From contig NZ_CM000776.2 in the NCBI RefSeq assembly GCF_000162575.1, positions 190,950 through 254,949 on the forward strand: a stretch of 64,000 bases of DNA. Reading direction: 5' to 3'. The notes under the pieces were generated by a model that saw only the letters and a program-made list of their open reading frames with translations, made no database searches and had not been told where the DNA came from. This DNA is from Helicobacter canadensis MIT 98-5491. GTDB lineage: Bacteria; Campylobacterota; Campylobacteria; Campylobacterales; Helicobacteraceae. A program made the translations under genes and the position numbers. The first letter of the stretch is position 1; every line of letters starts with the position of its first letter. Of this stretch, positions 16,589 to 35,535 are shown piece after piece.

Positions 16589-18543
16589 TAGAATTTATAT
16601 TTCACTCCTCCACCAAAGGTTGTTTCAAATTCATAAGGATAATAAGCCTCACTGACAACTAAAGCATTTTTATGATTTGTAAGATTGTTTGCAAAGGCAT
16701 AAATTTCAAAATCTTTAAGTGTGTAGCTTAATGTGGCATTGAGACTTTGATAGTTTGGCATTTTTGTAAGCACATTATCATAATCATTATAATCATAAGC
16801 CCTAGAGCCATATTTATAAGAGATTCCAAGATTAAGATTAGGAATAGGGAGATAATTAAGGCTTGTTACAAAAGTGTGCTTAGAGACACCGGGAATTGTA
16901 TTGCCTTTATAGCCTTCATCGCTTTGCATTGCCGCATCAACATAAGCATAACTTAAAGTTGAATAGAGATTTTGTAAAAAATAAGTAGTTAATTTAACCT
17001 CACCACCGATTCTTCTTGTTTTTCCTAGAGTTTGGTTATCATAAATGCCTGTGATTTTGTTTAGTCCAAAATAGTTTTCATCGTGCCCTTGGATATAAAA
17101 CACACTTCCACTAAGCTTGTGAATCCCCACAATCATATCTGTTCCAATTTGAAAAGTATCAAAAGTGGCTGGTTCAATGAGTGTGTTAGGCAAAGGGGCA
17201 AATATGCGGAGTAGCCAATCAACATTTGGAGTAACAAAGGTGCGAGAATAGGAAGTAAAAACGCTAATTTGTGGGTGGATTTGGTAATGATAGCCAAGTT
17301 CTCCACCAATAAGATTTTCATCCCTGCTATAAGAATTAGTTTGTTTGTTGATGACTCTTTGTGTGTTGATTCCAAGATTGAGTGTGGAGTTTCCTAGATA
17401 TTTTTCTCCACTAAGATAAAGCAACATTTCACTCACTTCAGCTTTGACATTGTTATTTGTGCGTTGATTTTGTTTGATCTCTCCCCCTATTTCTGCAAGA
17501 TAGGAATCATTTTTGTAAGCAGTATTAAAATTACCATATAAACCTTTTCCGACATAAAGTGCATTGGGAGAATTGACATAGTTGCTTTCGTTGCGATTCC
17601 CACCAAAATTTATATCAGTGGTAACGCCATTTTGTGCAAAATAGGTTAAGCCAATATTATGATACAAATCCCATCGCTTTTGATGACTAAAGGAATCTCC
17701 CGCTTGGCTTGGATCTTTGTCAAACTGCTCTTTGGTAAGTGGATCAGCGTATTTGATTCCATATTTGGAATAATTAGCACTAGCTTTTAAGATTAAAGAA
17801 TCATTGGGGTAATAAAAAAGTGAGATTCCGCTATTTTTGTTGTAATTTCCATCTTTTTCATCAGATCCTTGTGTGATTTTTCTAGCACCTTGAGAATGTT
17901 GATATTGACCATAAAATCCAATATTCAAAGTGTCTCCAACATAACGCGCAGTCATTTGTGAATTGAGCGTGTCATAGCTTGAATAGCCTAGATTAATAGT
18001 TCCACCTTCTTTGCGTGTGGTGGTGATTTTCAAGATTCCACTCACTGCACCATTACCATATTTTGTCATACCTTTGCCGCGGATAATTTCAATTTTTTGA
18101 ATTGAATCAAGTGGAATAGAGCTTAGTGAAACAGGCGCTGAATCAATATTGTTTATTCTAACCCCATCAACAATAATCGCAAGATTTTTATGTGCATTTT
18201 GTCCAAAACCGCGTAAATCAATGTTTTGTGTATAAGGATTGCCATAACTGGAAGTGGTTTTAAGCAGAGAATGAAGATTTAAGAATTCATAGACATTTTG
18301 AGCATTGGATTGTGAAATTTCCTCTGCACTAAATTCTTCTTTGAAGTCTGCATTCTCTACAAACTCATTTGCATGGATAATAGAAAGCTTTAAAGATTGA
18401 GAATCTTGAGATTGTGAAGATTTTTCATTCAAAGCAATATTTTGACTTTGTGCAAGTAAAGTGCTATTTAAAGCTAAAATTGCAGCCAAAGAAAAATATT
18501 TTTTTCTAAATCCCTTGGGTTGTAGGTTTTTGTGTTTTTGCAT
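16588..18543 (-). CDS. TonB-dependent outer-membrane receptor
   Basis: 651 residues. A basic start and hydrophobic stretch (KKYFSLAAILALNSTLLAQS) form the signal peptide. The plug domain follows: NIDLRGFGQNAHKNLAIIVD, then IPLDSIQKIEIIRGKG and YGNGAVSGILKITT. The rest is a beta barrel ending in the terminal aromatic GGGVKYKF. I start at ATG 18543, which has TTAGGA upstream and directly precedes the signal peptide; a TTG 17 codons earlier is less likely. Ligand unknown: siderophore, heme, nickel and cobalamin receptors look alike at this level. Confidence 0.9.
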   Translation of the reverse strand: MQKHKNLQPKGFRKKYFSLAAILALNSTLLAQSQNIALNEKSSQSQDSQSLKLSIIHANEFVENADFKEEFSAEEISQSNAQNVYEFLNLHSLLKTTSSYGNPYTQNIDLRGFGQNAHKNLAIIVDGVRINNIDSAPVSLSSIPLDSIQKIEIIRGKGMTKYGNGAVSGILKITTTRKEGGTINLGYSSYDTLNSQMTARYVGDTLNIGFYGQYQHSQGARKITQGSDEKDGNYNKNSGISLFYYPNDSLILKASANYSKYGIKYADPLTKEQFDKDPSQAGDSFSHQKRWDLYHNIGLTYFAQNGVTTDINFGGNRNESNYVNSPNALYVGKGLYGNFNTAYKNDSYLAEIGGEIKQNQRTNNNVKAEVSEMLLYLSGEKYLGNSTLNLGINTQRVINKQTNSYSRDENLIGGELGYHYQIHPQISVFTSYSRTFVTPNVDWLLRIFAPLPNTLIEPATFDTFQIGTDMIVGIHKLSGSVFYIQGHDENYFGLNKITGIYDNQTLGKTRRIGGEVKLTTYFLQNLYSTLSYAYVDAAMQSDEGYKGNTIPGVSKHTFVTSLNYLPIPNLNLGISYKYGSRAYDYNDYDNVLTKMPNYQSLNATLSYTLKDFEIYAFANNLTNHKNALVVSEAYYPYEFETTFGGGVKYKF

Positions 18544-18655
18544 TCTAAGTTTTCCTAAATTAATTTGAGATTTGGCATTTTTAAAATTCAGCAATTAATA
18601 CTTTGAATAAAATTAAAGTGAGCATTGCTAGAGATTTTAAGAAGCCAAAAAGAAT

Positions 18656-18674
18656 TTTACAATAATTTTGTAAA
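18656..18674. promoter_or_regulatory. Operator-like inverted repeat between the receptor gene and the tRNA operon
   Basis: TTTACAA-N5-TTGTAAA is a perfect 7-base dyad at 18656-18674. It lies just upstream of the -35 hexamer of the tRNA promoter and about 115 bases upstream of the TonB-receptor start. Its placement fits a repressor site for a metal-regulated receptor, but it does not match a regulator box I can name. Confidence 0.4.
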
Positions 18675-18677
18675 GTA

Positions 18678-18706
18678 TTGACATTTTTTAAAAAAGAGAG
18701 TAGAAT
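18678..18706 (+). promoter_or_regulatory. Sigma-70 promoter of the tRNA-tuf operon
   Basis: TTGACA at 18678-18683 and TAGAAT at 18701-18706, with the ideal 17-base spacer, 22 bases before the first tRNA. A full -35 hexamer is rare in this group and fits strong stable-RNA expression. Confidence 0.75.
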
Positions 18707-18722
18707 TTCATCTCATTTTTAA

Positions 18723-18803
<81 letters not shown>

Positions 18804-18843
18804 TTTAAATTTTTATTTCAGTGTTTGACCAGTTTATAATTGG

Positions 18844-18928
<85 letters not shown>

Positions 18929-18941
18929 TTAATAGCTATTT

Positions 18942-19018
18942 GCGGGAGTAGCTCAGTTGGCTAGAGCATCAGCCTTCCAAGCTGAGGGTCGCGGGTTCGA
19001 GCCCCGTTTCCCGCTCCA
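18942..19018 (+). tRNA. tRNA-Gly (TCC)
   Basis: 77 bases. Acceptor GCGGGAG pairs with TTCCCGC, TCAGC/GCTGA encloses CTTCCAA (anticodon TCC), the T arm is GCGGGTTCGAGCCCCGT, and CCA is encoded. Confidence 0.97.
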
Positions 19019-19085
19019 TATACTGGGAGCTGATTCTACTTGTAGTTTTTTTAAATCAGCCCAACACTTATGTATTGTTATTTTT

Positions 19086-19160
19086 GCCCATATAGCTCAG
19101 TGGCAGAGCACTTCCTTGGTAAGGAAGAGGTCGGCGGTTCAATCCCGCTTATGGGCTCCA
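19086..19160 (+). tRNA. tRNA-Thr (GGT)
   Basis: 75 bases. Acceptor GCCCATA pairs with TATGGGC, CTTCC/GGAAG encloses TTGGTAA (anticodon GGT), and CCA is encoded. Second threonine tRNA of the cluster, reading ACC/ACU. Confidence 0.97.
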
Positions 19161-19231
19161 GTTTTTCAGAGTTTATGATGGAATTGTAGAAAATGTTACG
19201 ATTCTTAATTTTAAAATTGGTAAAAATAGTG

Positions 19232-19237
19232 TAAAAT
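19232..19237 (+). promoter_or_regulatory. Likely -10 element for tuf
   Basis: TAAAAT preceded by TG in GTGTAAAATTAC, 37 bases before the tuf start codon and after the last tRNA. It would give tuf its own promoter besides read-through from the tRNA promoter. No clear -35 is seen. Confidence 0.4.
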
Positions 19238-19274
19238 TACAGCTATTTTAAACTTTAAATTTTAGGAGAAGCTT

Positions 19275-20474
19275 ATGGCTAAGGAAAAATATGTCAAATC
19301 AAAACCCCATGTAAATATTGGAACTATCGGGCATGTTGACCATGGTAAGACAACTTTAAGTGCTGCGATTTCTGCTGTTCTATCAACTAAAGGTTTAGCA
19401 GAAATGAAGGACTATGACAATATTGATAATGCTCCAGAAGAAAAAGAGCGTGGTATCACTATTGCAACTTCACACATTGAATATGAAACAGAAAAAAGAC
19501 ACTATGCACACGTAGATTGTCCTGGACACGCTGACTATGTTAAAAACATGATCACAGGTGCTGCGCAAATGGATGGAGCGATTTTGGTTGTTTCTGCTGC
19601 AGATGGTCCTATGCCACAAACTAGAGAACACATTTTGTTATCTCGCCAAGTAGGTGTTCCTTACATTGTAGTATTTATGAATAAACAAGATATGGTAGAT
19701 GATCCAGAATTGTTAGAATTAGTTGAAATGGAAATTAGAGAGCTTTTATCAAGCTATGAATTCCCAGGGGATGATACTCCAATTATTGCTGGTTCTGCAT
19801 TAAAAGCACTTGAAGAAGCAAAATCTGGAAATCTAGGTGAGTGGAGTGAGAAAATCATGAAGCTTATGGATGCGGTAGATGAATACATTCCAACTCCTGT
19901 TCGTGAAACTGATAAAACTTTCCTTATGCCAATTGAAGATGTTTTCTCAATTGCAGGTCGTGGAACAGTTGTAACAGGAAGAATTGAAAGAGGTGTTGTA
20001 AAAGTTGGTGATGAAATTGAAATCGTAGGTATTAGACCAACTCAAAAAACAACCGTAACTGGCGTTGAAATGTTTAGAAAAGAGTTAGATCAAGGTGAAG
20101 CCGGTGATAATGTTGGGGTGCTTTTAAGAGGAACTAAAAAAGAAGAAGTAGAAAGAGGTATGGTTCTCTGTAAGCCTGGCTCAATCACTCCTCACAAAAA
20201 ATTTGAAGGTGAAATTTATGTTCTCTCAAAAGAAGAAGGTGGAAGACACACTCCATTCTTTAATGGATATAGACCACAATTCTATGTAAGAACAACAGAT
20301 ATTACAGGTTCTATTGCGTTGCCAGAAGGAGTAGAAATGGTAATGCCTGGTGATAACATTAAAATCACCGTTGAATTAATCAACCCTATCGCACTTGAAG
20401 AGGGAACAAGATTTGCTATCCGTGAAGGTGGTAGAACTGTAGGTGCGGGTGTTGTTACAAAGATTATCGAATAG
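19275..20474 (+). CDS. tuf: Elongation factor Tu
   Basis: 399-residue GTPase that brings aminoacyl-tRNA to the ribosome. G1 [10 protein letters not shown], the switch region [14 protein letters not shown]3 [20 protein letters not shown] and G4 NKQDM are intact; domain II ([14 protein letters not shown]) and domain III ([17 protein letters not shown]) follow. TTAGGAG lies just before the ATG. Codon use is strongly biased, as expected for a highly expressed gene. It is followed 10 bp later by rpmG. Confidence 0.99.
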   Translation: MAKEKYVKSKPHVNIGTIGHVDHGKTTLSAAISAVLSTKGLAEMKDYDNIDNAPEEKERGITIATSHIEYETEKRHYAHVDCPGHADYVKNMITGAAQMDGAILVVSAADGPMPQTREHILLSRQVGVPYIVVFMNKQDMVDDPELLELVEMEIRELLSSYEFPGDDTPIIAGSALKALEEAKSGNLGEWSEKIMKLMDAVDEYIPTPVRETDKTFLMPIEDVFSIAGRGTVVTGRIERGVVKVGDEIEIVGIRPTQKTTVTGVEMFRKELDQGEAGDNVGVLLRGTKKEEVERGMVLCKPGSITPHKKFEGEIYVLSKEEGGRHTPFFNGYRPQFYVRTTDITGSIALPEGVEMVMPGDNIKITVELINPIALEEGTRFAIREGGRTVGAGVVTKIIE

Positions 20475-20484
20475 GCTTTAAAAA

Positions 20485-20655
20485 ATGGCTAAAGGTAATC
20501 GCGTAAAAATTGGACTCAAATGTTCTGAGTGTGGTGACATTAATTACAGCACTGTAAAAAATGCAAAAACCCAAACAGAAAAACTGGAGCTAAAAAAGTT
20601 CTGCCCAAGATTAAATAAACACACAATTCATAAAGAAGTAAAACTAAAAAGCTAA
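20485..20655 (+). CDS. rpmG: 50S ribosomal protein L33
   Basis: 56 residues: [20 protein letters not shown] at the start and [19 protein letters not shown] at the end. Three cysteines remain (Cys13, Cys16 and the later FCP), while the usual fourth is replaced by Arg in CPRLN, so the zinc knuckle is probably incomplete. It lies between tuf and tRNA-Trp, a conserved Campylobacterota arrangement. Confidence 0.96.
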   Translation: MAKGNRVKIGLKCSECGDINYSTVKNAKTQTEKLELKKFCPRLNKHTIHKEVKLKS

Positions 20656-20685
20656 GATTCCTCCTCTTGGCTTTTTGCTTTTTGT

Positions 20686-20761
20686 AGGTCAGTAGCTCCA
20701 ATGGTAGAGCGTCGGTCTCCAAAACCGAGTGTTGGGGGTTCGAGTCCCTCCTGGCCTGCCA
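20686..20761 (+). tRNA. tRNA-Trp (CCA)
   Basis: 76 bases. Acceptor AGGTCAG pairs with CTGGCCT (one G-T), CGGT/ACCG closes the anticodon loop with CCA, GGTTCGAGTCC is the T arm and CCA is encoded. It sits between rpmG and secE. Confidence 0.97.
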
Positions 20762-20790
20762 TTTTGTAATAAAGAGAGACAAGCAAAGAG

Positions 20791-20970
20791 ATGAAAAAAC
20801 TAATAAGTTATTATAGATTATCAAGAGAAGAATTATCAAAGGTTATTTTCCCCACAAAAGAACAAGTGAGAAATGCATTTATTTCTGTGGTTATCGTTGT
20901 AACAATAATTGCTTTATTCTTGGCATTGGTTGATTTCATTCTTGGTAGTTTTGTTTCAAGTATTTTATAA
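20791..20970 (+). CDS. secE: Preprotein translocase subunit SecE
   Basis: 59 residues, the short single-span form. The cytoplasmic amphipathic helix LSREELSKVIFPTKEQVRNA is followed by one membrane segment (AFISVVIVVTIIALFLALVDFILG). KVIFPTKEQV is the family signature. GAGAG precedes the ATG. SecE holds the SecYEG channel together, and its place before nusG is the standard one. Confidence 0.95.
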   Translation: MKKLISYYRLSREELSKVIFPTKEQVRNAFISVVIVVTIIALFLALVDFILGSFVSSIL

Positions 20971-20986
20971 TTTTTAGGATTTATCT

Positions 20987-21517
20987 ATGGCGTTGTATTG
21001 GTATGCGATTCAAACATATTTTGGTAGTGAGCAAGCAGTAAAGCGTGGGATTGAAAATCTTGTAAGAGAACATCACTTAGAAGAAAGAATCACAGATATT
21101 GTTGTTCCAACAGAAGATATTATTGAAGTGAAAAATAACAAAAAAAAGATAAGCGAAAGAAGCCTTTATCCAGGATATGTTTTTATTAAAGTTGATCTTG
21201 ATACAGCATTATGGCATAAAATCCAATCTTTACCGAAAGTTAGTCGTTTTATTGGTGAGGCTAAAAAGCCAACTCCATTGAGTGAAGCAGACATTAATCA
21301 TATTATTGAAAAAGTTCAAAATCGTGCTGCTCCTAAACCAAAAGTGATTTTTGAAACAGGAGAAGTTGTTCGAATTATTGAGGGTCCTTTTGCGAATTTT
21401 ACTGGGACGGTTGAAGAATATGATATGGAACACAGAAAGCTCAAATTAAATGTTTCTATTTTTGGTAGAAGCACTCCTATTGAAATACTTTATTCACAAG
21501 TGGAAAAAATAGTTTAA
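20987..21517 (+). CDS. nusG: Transcription termination/antitermination protein NusG
   Basis: 176 residues. The NGN domain opens with YWYAIQTYFGSEQAVKRGIE and contains SLYPGYVFIKVDLD and IGEAKKPTPLSEADI. The C-terminal KOW domain has GEVVRIIEGPFANFTGTVEE and LKLNVSIFGRSTPIEI. Normal length and spacing, 16 bp after secE. Confidence 0.98.
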   Translation: MALYWYAIQTYFGSEQAVKRGIENLVREHHLEERITDIVVPTEDIIEVKNNKKKISERSLYPGYVFIKVDLDTALWHKIQSLPKVSRFIGEAKKPTPLSEADINHIIEKVQNRAAPKPKVIFETGEVVRIIEGPFANFTGTVEEYDMEHRKLKLNVSIFGRSTPIEILYSQVEKIV

Positions 21518-21539
21518 TTACTAAAGACAAGGATAAGTT

Positions 21540-21965
21540 ATGGCAAAGAAAATCATTGGCGAACTTAAGCTTCAAATCCCTGCGGGCAAAGCTAATCCAT
21601 CTCCTCCTGTTGGTCCAGCTCTAGGGCAGCGTGGTGTTAATATTATGGAATTTTGTAAAGCATTCAACGAAAAAACAAAAGATATGGGCGATTTTAATAT
21701 TCCTGTATTAATCACTGTTTATCAAGATAAAAGCTTTACATTTGTAACTAAAAAACCACCTGTTACAGATCTTATTAAAAAAGCAGCAGGAATCCAAAAA
21801 GGTTCTGACAATCCATTGAAAAATAAAGTGGGAAAATTAACTAAAGCGCAAGTTTTAGAAATTGTTAAAACAAAGATGGATGATTTGAATGCAAATTCAG
21901 AAGAAGCAGCAATTAAAATTGTTGAGGGAAGTGCTCGAAGTATGGGCATTGAAGTTGTAGATTAA
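21540..21965 (+). CDS. rplK: 50S ribosomal protein L11
   Basis: 141 residues. [20 protein letters not shown] and [15 protein letters not shown] form the N-terminal domain, and [20 protein letters not shown] leads to the rRNA-binding domain, ending in [12 protein letters not shown]. It forms part of the GTPase-associated centre with L10 and L7/L12, encoded downstream. Confidence 0.99.
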   Translation: MAKKIIGELKLQIPAGKANPSPPVGPALGQRGVNIMEFCKAFNEKTKDMGDFNIPVLITVYQDKSFTFVTKKPPVTDLIKKAAGIQKGSDNPLKNKVGKLTKAQVLEIVKTKMDDLNANSEEAAIKIVEGSARSMGIEVVD

Positions 21966-21988
21966 ATAGACGCGTTGGAGTATAAAAT

Positions 21989-22693
21989 ATGGCAAAAAAA
22001 ATTACTAAAAGAATGCAAAAACTACTAGAAAAGGTAGATTGTAAAAAGATATACGATATTACAACCGCTTCTGCAACAGTGAAATCTTTAGCATCTGCTA
22101 AATTTGATGAAACCGTTGAGATTGCGTTGAGTTTGGGAGTTGATCCTAGACATGCCGATCAAATGATTCGTGGTGCTGTTGTATTGCCTAATGGAACAGG
22201 AAAGAATGTTCGTGTAGCGGTTTTTGCAAAAGGTGTAAAAGCTGATGAAGCAAAAGCAGCAGGAGCTGATGTTGTGGGTGATGAAGATTTAGCAGAACAA
22301 ATCAAAGGTGGAGAAATCAATTTTGATATGGTGATTGCTACTCCAGATATGATGGCTTTGGTAGGAAAAGTGGGTCGAATCTTAGGTCCAAAAGGATTAA
22401 TGCCAAACCCAAAAACTGGAACAGTAACTATGGAAGTTTCAAAAGCAGTGAGCAATGCTAAGAGCGGACAAGTTAATTATCGTGTAGATAAAAAAGGGAT
22501 TATCCACGCACCCGTTGGAAAAGTTAGCTTTGATGCAAAAAAATTAGAAGAAAATATCATCGCACTTGTTAGAAATATCAACAAGCAAAAGCCGGCAACT
22601 GCTAAGGGTAAGTATATTAAAAATGCAACTTTATCGCTAACAATGAGTCCATCACTTAAACTTGATGCACAAGAACTCATTGATATGAAATAA
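21989..22693 (+). CDS. rplA: 50S ribosomal protein L1
   Basis: 234 residues. The two-domain L1 fold is recognised from [53 protein letters not shown] and [19 protein letters not shown]. It binds 23S rRNA at the L1 stalk and in many bacteria represses its own operon. Normal length. Confidence 0.99.
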   Translation: MAKKITKRMQKLLEKVDCKKIYDITTASATVKSLASAKFDETVEIALSLGVDPRHADQMIRGAVVLPNGTGKNVRVAVFAKGVKADEAKAAGADVVGDEDLAEQIKGGEINFDMVIATPDMMALVGKVGRILGPKGLMPNPKTGTVTMEVSKAVSNAKSGQVNYRVDKKGIIHAPVGKVSFDAKKLEENIIALVRNINKQKPATAKGKYIKNATLSLTMSPSLKLDAQELIDMK

Positions 22694-22783
22694 TTTATTC
22701 TTGTTTTTATCTTAGACTAATGACTATAGGGGCTTTGCTTAAAATTTACCCTATATAAGTCTTTCGTCGGAAAGGAGGTTAAA
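22694..22783 (+). promoter_or_regulatory. Leader in front of rplJ, possible L10 autoregulatory site
   Basis: The 90-base gap before rplJ ends in a strong AAAGGAGG site. ATAGGGGCTTTG and the later ACCCTAT can pair around a purine-rich middle. L10(L12)4 complexes repress their own mRNA through such leaders in other bacteria, so the position is right. The structure match is weak and not checked against a model. Confidence 0.3.
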
Positions 22784-23266
22784 ATGACAAAAGTAGAAAA
22801 AAACGCTTTAATTGAAAGTTTGAGTGCTGAATTTCAAGCTTCAAAAGCAATTGTAGTTTGTGATTACAAAGGGCTTACAGTTAAGGAATTAGAAACTCTA
22901 AGAGCAGAAATGAGAGCTCAAAGTGCAAAAGTGCAAGTTGTTAAGAATACTCTAGCTTCTATTGCATTAAAAAATTCTAATATTGAAGGTTTAGAATTAA
23001 AAGAAAATAATATTTTTCTTTGGAGCGAAGATCAAATTTCTTTATCAAAAGTAGTTTGTAAATTTTCAAATTCTGTGGGCGGAAAATTAGTGATCAAATC
23101 TGGTTACTTTGAAGGAGAGTTGGTTGATTCAAAACATATCGAAGCAGTTTCAAAACTACCTTCAAAAGAAGAGCTTATTGGTATGTTGTTGTCTGTTTGG
23201 ACTGCACCTGCGAGATATTTCGTTACAGGATTGGATAACTTACGCAAACAAAAAGAAAGTGAATAA
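22784..23266 (+). CDS. rplJ: 50S ribosomal protein L10
   Basis: 160 residues: [40 protein letters not shown] and the C-terminal helix [20 protein letters not shown] that binds L7/L12 dimers. The ATG is preceded by AAAGGAGG. It is the base of the L7/L12 stalk. Normal length for the group. Confidence 0.98.
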   Translation: MTKVEKNALIESLSAEFQASKAIVVCDYKGLTVKELETLRAEMRAQSAKVQVVKNTLASIALKNSNIEGLELKENNIFLWSEDQISLSKVVCKFSNSVGGKLVIKSGYFEGELVDSKHIEAVSKLPSKEELIGMLLSVWTAPARYFVTGLDNLRKQKESE

Positions 23267-23290
23267 TTAATAAATTTAAGGAGATAAATT

Positions 23291-23665
23291 ATGGCAATTT
23301 CAAAAGAAGATGTATTAGAGTATATTGGCAATCTTTCTGTTATGGAGCTTTCAGAGCTTGTAAAAGCGTTTGAAGAAAAATTCGGCGTTTCTGCTGCGCC
23401 AACTGTTGTTGCAGGTGCAGTTGCTGGAGGTGCTGGTGCTGCTGCAGAAGAAAAAACAGAATTTGATGTTATTCTTGCAGATAGCGGTGATAAGAAAATC
23501 AATGTTATCAAAGTTGTAAGGGAAGTAACAGGTCTTGGCTTAAAAGAAGCAAAAGATGCAGTTGAGAAAACTCCATTCACCGTTAAAGAAGGTGTGAAAA
23601 AAGAAGACGCTGAAGCTATGAAAGCAAAATTTGAAGAGGCTGGTGCTAAAGTCGAAATTAAGTAA
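23291..23665 (+). CDS. rplL: 50S ribosomal protein L7/L12
   Basis: 124 residues. An N-terminal dimerisation domain ([19 protein letters not shown]), an Ala/Gly-rich hinge ([16 protein letters not shown]) and the C-terminal factor-binding domain ([40 protein letters not shown]). AAGGAGA precedes the ATG. It is followed by a hairpin before rpoBC. Confidence 0.99.
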   Translation: MAISKEDVLEYIGNLSVMELSELVKAFEEKFGVSAAPTVVAGAVAGGAGAAAEEKTEFDVILADSGDKKINVIKVVREVTGLGLKEAKDAVEKTPFTVKEGVKKEDAEAMKAKFEEAGAKVEIK

Positions 23666-23672
23666 TTTAAGA

Positions 23673-23693
23673 GGAGGGTTTTTTTAACCCTCC
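23673..23693 (+). terminator. Attenuator-type hairpin between rplL and rpoBC
   Basis: GGAGGGTT (23673-23680) pairs with AACCCTCC (23686-23693) around a T5 loop, followed by an AT-rich tract. It is eight bases after the rplL stop. Partial termination here lowers polymerase relative to ribosomal protein synthesis in other bacteria, so an attenuator is likely. Confidence 0.65.
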
Positions 23694-23731
23694 GAAATTT
23701 TCATTTTTCTTCCAAAATTCTACATTAATAA

Positions 23732-32389
<8,658 letters not shown>

Positions 32390-32434
32390 GGTTATTGTAA
32401 CCTTGATTTAAGCGAAAGTAAAGTGTGATTTGAA

Positions 32435-32440
32435 TATAAT
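32435..32440 (+). promoter_or_regulatory. Likely -10 element for rpsL-rpsG-fusA
   Basis: A consensus TATAAT lies 48 bases before the rpsL start, in the 99-base gap after rpoBC. No -35 match is seen at the right distance. It would give the translation-factor genes their own promoter. Confidence 0.5.
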
Positions 32441-32488
32441 CCGCTTCATTTTCTCTATTGAAATTATTTATTAAAGAAGGAATGCAAA

Positions 32489-32878
32489 GTGCCAACTATT
32501 AACCAGTTGATTAGAAAAGAACGAAAGAAAGTTATTAAGAAATCAAAGTCTCCAGCTTTGGTAGTTTGTCCTCAAAGAAGAGGAGTTTGCACCCGTGTTT
32601 ATACTACAACACCTAAAAAGCCTAACTCAGCTTTAAGAAAAGTAGCTAAAGTTAGATTAACAAGTGGTTTTGAAGTGATTAGTTATATTCCTGGAGAAGG
32701 ACACAATCTTCAAGAGCACTCTATTGTGCTAATTCGTGGTGGTAGGGTAAAAGACTTACCGGGTGTGAAGTATCACATTATCCGTGGTGCATTAGATACT
32801 GCAGGTGTAGCAAAACGAACCGTTTCACGCAGTAAGTATGGTGCTAAAAAAGCTAAATCTGGCGATTCTAAAAAATAA
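32489..32878 (+). CDS. rpsL: 30S ribosomal protein S12
   Basis: 129 residues starting at a GTG with AAGGAA upstream; [14 protein letters not shown] is the expected N-terminus, so the GTG is firm. The decoding-centre loops are [20 protein letters not shown] and [14 protein letters not shown]. The lysines linked to streptomycin resistance are both the sensitive type. Normal length. Confidence 0.99.
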   Translation: MPTINQLIRKERKKVIKKSKSPALVVCPQRRGVCTRVYTTTPKKPNSALRKVAKVRLTSGFEVISYIPGEGHNLQEHSIVLIRGGRVKDLPGVKYHIIRGALDTAGVAKRTVSRSKYGAKKAKSGDSKK

Positions 32879-32887
32879 GTGAGGTAA

Positions 32888-33358
<471 letters not shown>

Positions 33359-33437
33359 TTTAATATCTAGAAGGGAACTTCCTTCTAAGATTTCTGCAAT
33401 TTCTTTATAAAAATATGTTATCCCAAAGGATTATAAA

Positions 33438-35519
33438 ATGGCAAGAAAAACCCCATTAAATAGAATTAGAAACATTGGTATTGCAGCTCACATTGATGCA
33501 GGTAAAACAACAACTTCAGAGAGAATTTTGTTTTATACTGGAGTTAGCCACAAGATTGGTGAGGTGCATGATGGTGCTGCTACAATGGATTGGATGGAAC
33601 AAGAGAAAGAAAGAGGTATTACAATTACTTCTGCTGCGACAACTTGTTTTTGGAAAGATCACCAAATTAACCTAATTGACACTCCCGGACATGTGGATTT
33701 TACTATTGAAGTAGAAAGATCAATGCGTGTATTAGATGGTGCTGTGGCAGTGTTTTGTTCAGTGGGTGGTGTGCAACCACAAAGTGAGACTGTATGGAGA
33801 CAAGCCAACAAGTATGGTGTCCCAAGAATTGTTTTTGTTAATAAAATGGACAGAATTGGTGCAAACTTCTATAATGTAGAATCACAAATTGCAACAAGAC
33901 TTAAAGCTCGTCCAGTTCCACTTGTGATTCCAATTGGTGCAGAAGATACTTTTAAAGGGGTCGTTGATCTTATCCAAATGAAAGCGATTGTGTGGAATGA
34001 TGAATCAATGGGTGCGAAATATGATATTGAAGAAATTCCTGCAGATTTAGTAGAGAAAGCTAATGAATATCGTGAAAAAATGGTGGAATTTGCCGCTGAA
34101 CAAGATGAAGCTTTGATGGAAAAATACCTTGGTGGTGAAGAGTTAAGCGTTGAAGAGATTAAAGCGGCGATTAAAAAAGGTTGTTTGGCAATGGAAATTA
34201 TTCCTATGCTATGTGGTTCTAGTTTTAAAAACAAAGGGGTTCAAACCTTGCTAGATGCTGTAATTGATTATCTCCCAGCACCAACTGAAGTGGCAGATAT
34301 TCGCGGTGTTGATGCAAAAGATGAAGAAAAAGAAGTGAGCGTAAAATCAACCGATGATGGTGAATTTGCAGGATTGGCATTTAAAATTATGACAGACCCA
34401 TTTGTGGGACAACTAACTTTCGTTCGTGTTTATCGTGGAAGTTTAGAATCAGGAAGCTATGTGCTTAACTCTACAAAAGGTAAAAAAGAACGCGTAGGGC
34501 GATTGTTAAAAATGCACTCTAACAAGCGTGAAGATATCAAAGAAGTCTATGCAGGGGAAATTTGTGCCTTTGTTGGTTTGAAAGAAACTTTGACAGGGGA
34601 TACACTTTGTTCTGAAAAAGAGCCTGTGATTCTAGAGAGAATGGAATTCCCAGATCCAGTTATTTCTATCGCAGTAGAGCCAAAAACAAAAGCAGATCAA
34701 GAAAAAATGGCTTTAGCCTTAGCAAAACTTGCAGAAGAAGATCCAAGTTTTAGAGTGCATACAGATGAAGAATCAGGGCAAACTATCATTTCGGGTATGG
34801 GAGAATTGCACTTAGAGATTATTGTTGATAGATTAAAGCGTGAATTTAAAGTTGAAGCAGAAGTAGGACAACCTCAAGTTGCATTCCGTGAAACAATCCG
34901 CCAAAGTGTTGAACAAGAATGCAAATACGCTAAACAATCTGGTGGTAGAGGACAATACGGACATGTCTTTATTCGTTTAGAACCACAAGAGCCAGGCAAA
35001 GGTTATGAATTTGTAAATAACATTTCAGGTGGTGTGATTCCTAAAGAATATATTCCTGCTGTTGATAAAGGTATTCAAGAAGCTATGCAAAATGGTGTTT
35101 TAGCAGGTTATCCAGTGGTGGATTTTAAAGTTACTCTTTATGATGGTAGTTACCATGATGTGGATTCTTCAGAAATGGCGTTTAAAATCGCAGGTTCTAT
35201 GGCATTTAAAGATGCTTGTCGTAAGGCTGGAGCGGTTTTATTAGAGCCAATGATGAAAGTAGAAGTTGAAGTGCCTGAAGAATATATGGGTGATGTTATT
35301 GGTGACTTAAACCGCAGAAGAGGTCAAATTAACTCAATGGATGATAGAATGGGATTGAAAATCGTTAATGCTTTTGTTCCATTAGCAGAGATGTTTGGTT
35401 ATTCTACAGATTTGCGTTCAGCTACTCAAGGGCGTGGAACTTATACAATGGAATTTGATCACTATGGTGAAGTGCCAAGTAATATTTCTAAAGAAATTAT
35501 GGAAAAAAGAAATGGCTAA
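33438..35519 (+). CDS. fusA: Elongation factor G
   Basis: 693-residue translocation GTPase. G1 [16 protein letters not shown], switch [17 protein letters not shown]3 [20 protein letters not shown] and G4 [12 protein letters not shown] are intact. Domains II-V follow, including [16 protein letters not shown] in domain IV and [18 protein letters not shown] at the end. Normal length. Its stop codon lies within a strong hairpin. Confidence 0.99.
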   Translation: MARKTPLNRIRNIGIAAHIDAGKTTTSERILFYTGVSHKIGEVHDGAATMDWMEQEKERGITITSAATTCFWKDHQINLIDTPGHVDFTIEVERSMRVLDGAVAVFCSVGGVQPQSETVWRQANKYGVPRIVFVNKMDRIGANFYNVESQIATRLKARPVPLVIPIGAEDTFKGVVDLIQMKAIVWNDESMGAKYDIEEIPADLVEKANEYREKMVEFAAEQDEALMEKYLGGEELSVEEIKAAIKKGCLAMEIIPMLCGSSFKNKGVQTLLDAVIDYLPAPTEVADIRGVDAKDEEKEVSVKSTDDGEFAGLAFKIMTDPFVGQLTFVRVYRGSLESGSYVLNSTKGKKERVGRLLKMHSNKREDIKEVYAGEICAFVGLKETLTGDTLCSEKEPVILERMEFPDPVISIAVEPKTKADQEKMALALAKLAEEDPSFRVHTDEESGQTIISGMGELHLEIIVDRLKREFKVEAEVGQPQVAFRETIRQSVEQECKYAKQSGGRGQYGHVFIRLEPQEPGKGYEFVNNISGGVIPKEYIPAVDKGIQEAMQNGVLAGYPVVDFKVTLYDGSYHDVDSSEMAFKIAGSMAFKDACRKAGAVLLEPMMKVEVEVPEEYMGDVIGDLNRRRGQINSMDDRMGLKIVNAFVPLAEMFGYSTDLRSATQGRGTYTMEFDHYGEVPSNISKEIMEKRNG

Positions 35520-35535
35520 GCTTTAAAAGCTTAGC
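35515..35535 (+). terminator. Hairpin at the end of fusA
   Basis: GCTAAGCTTT (35515-35524) pairs with AAAGCTTAGC (35526-35535), so the stem includes the fusA stop codon. In practice the loop opens to a few A/T bases. No T run follows, so termination may be partial or act on the other strand. Confidence 0.5.

Noticed and set aside
18957-19178. 73-codon plus-strand frame over tRNA-Gly and tRNA-Thr
   Set aside because: The bases are fully explained by two tRNA genes and their spacer.
20540-20839. 99-codon minus-strand frame across rpmG, tRNA-Trp and secE
   Set aside because: Antisense to three well-supported genes; the ARRDSNPQHSVLETD stretch is the reverse of the tRNA and is often mis-annotated.
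23104-23580. 158-codon minus-strand frame across rplJ/rplL
   Set aside because: Antisense shadow of two highly biased ribosomal protein genes; low-complexity Ala/Pro/Ser translation and no ribosome site.
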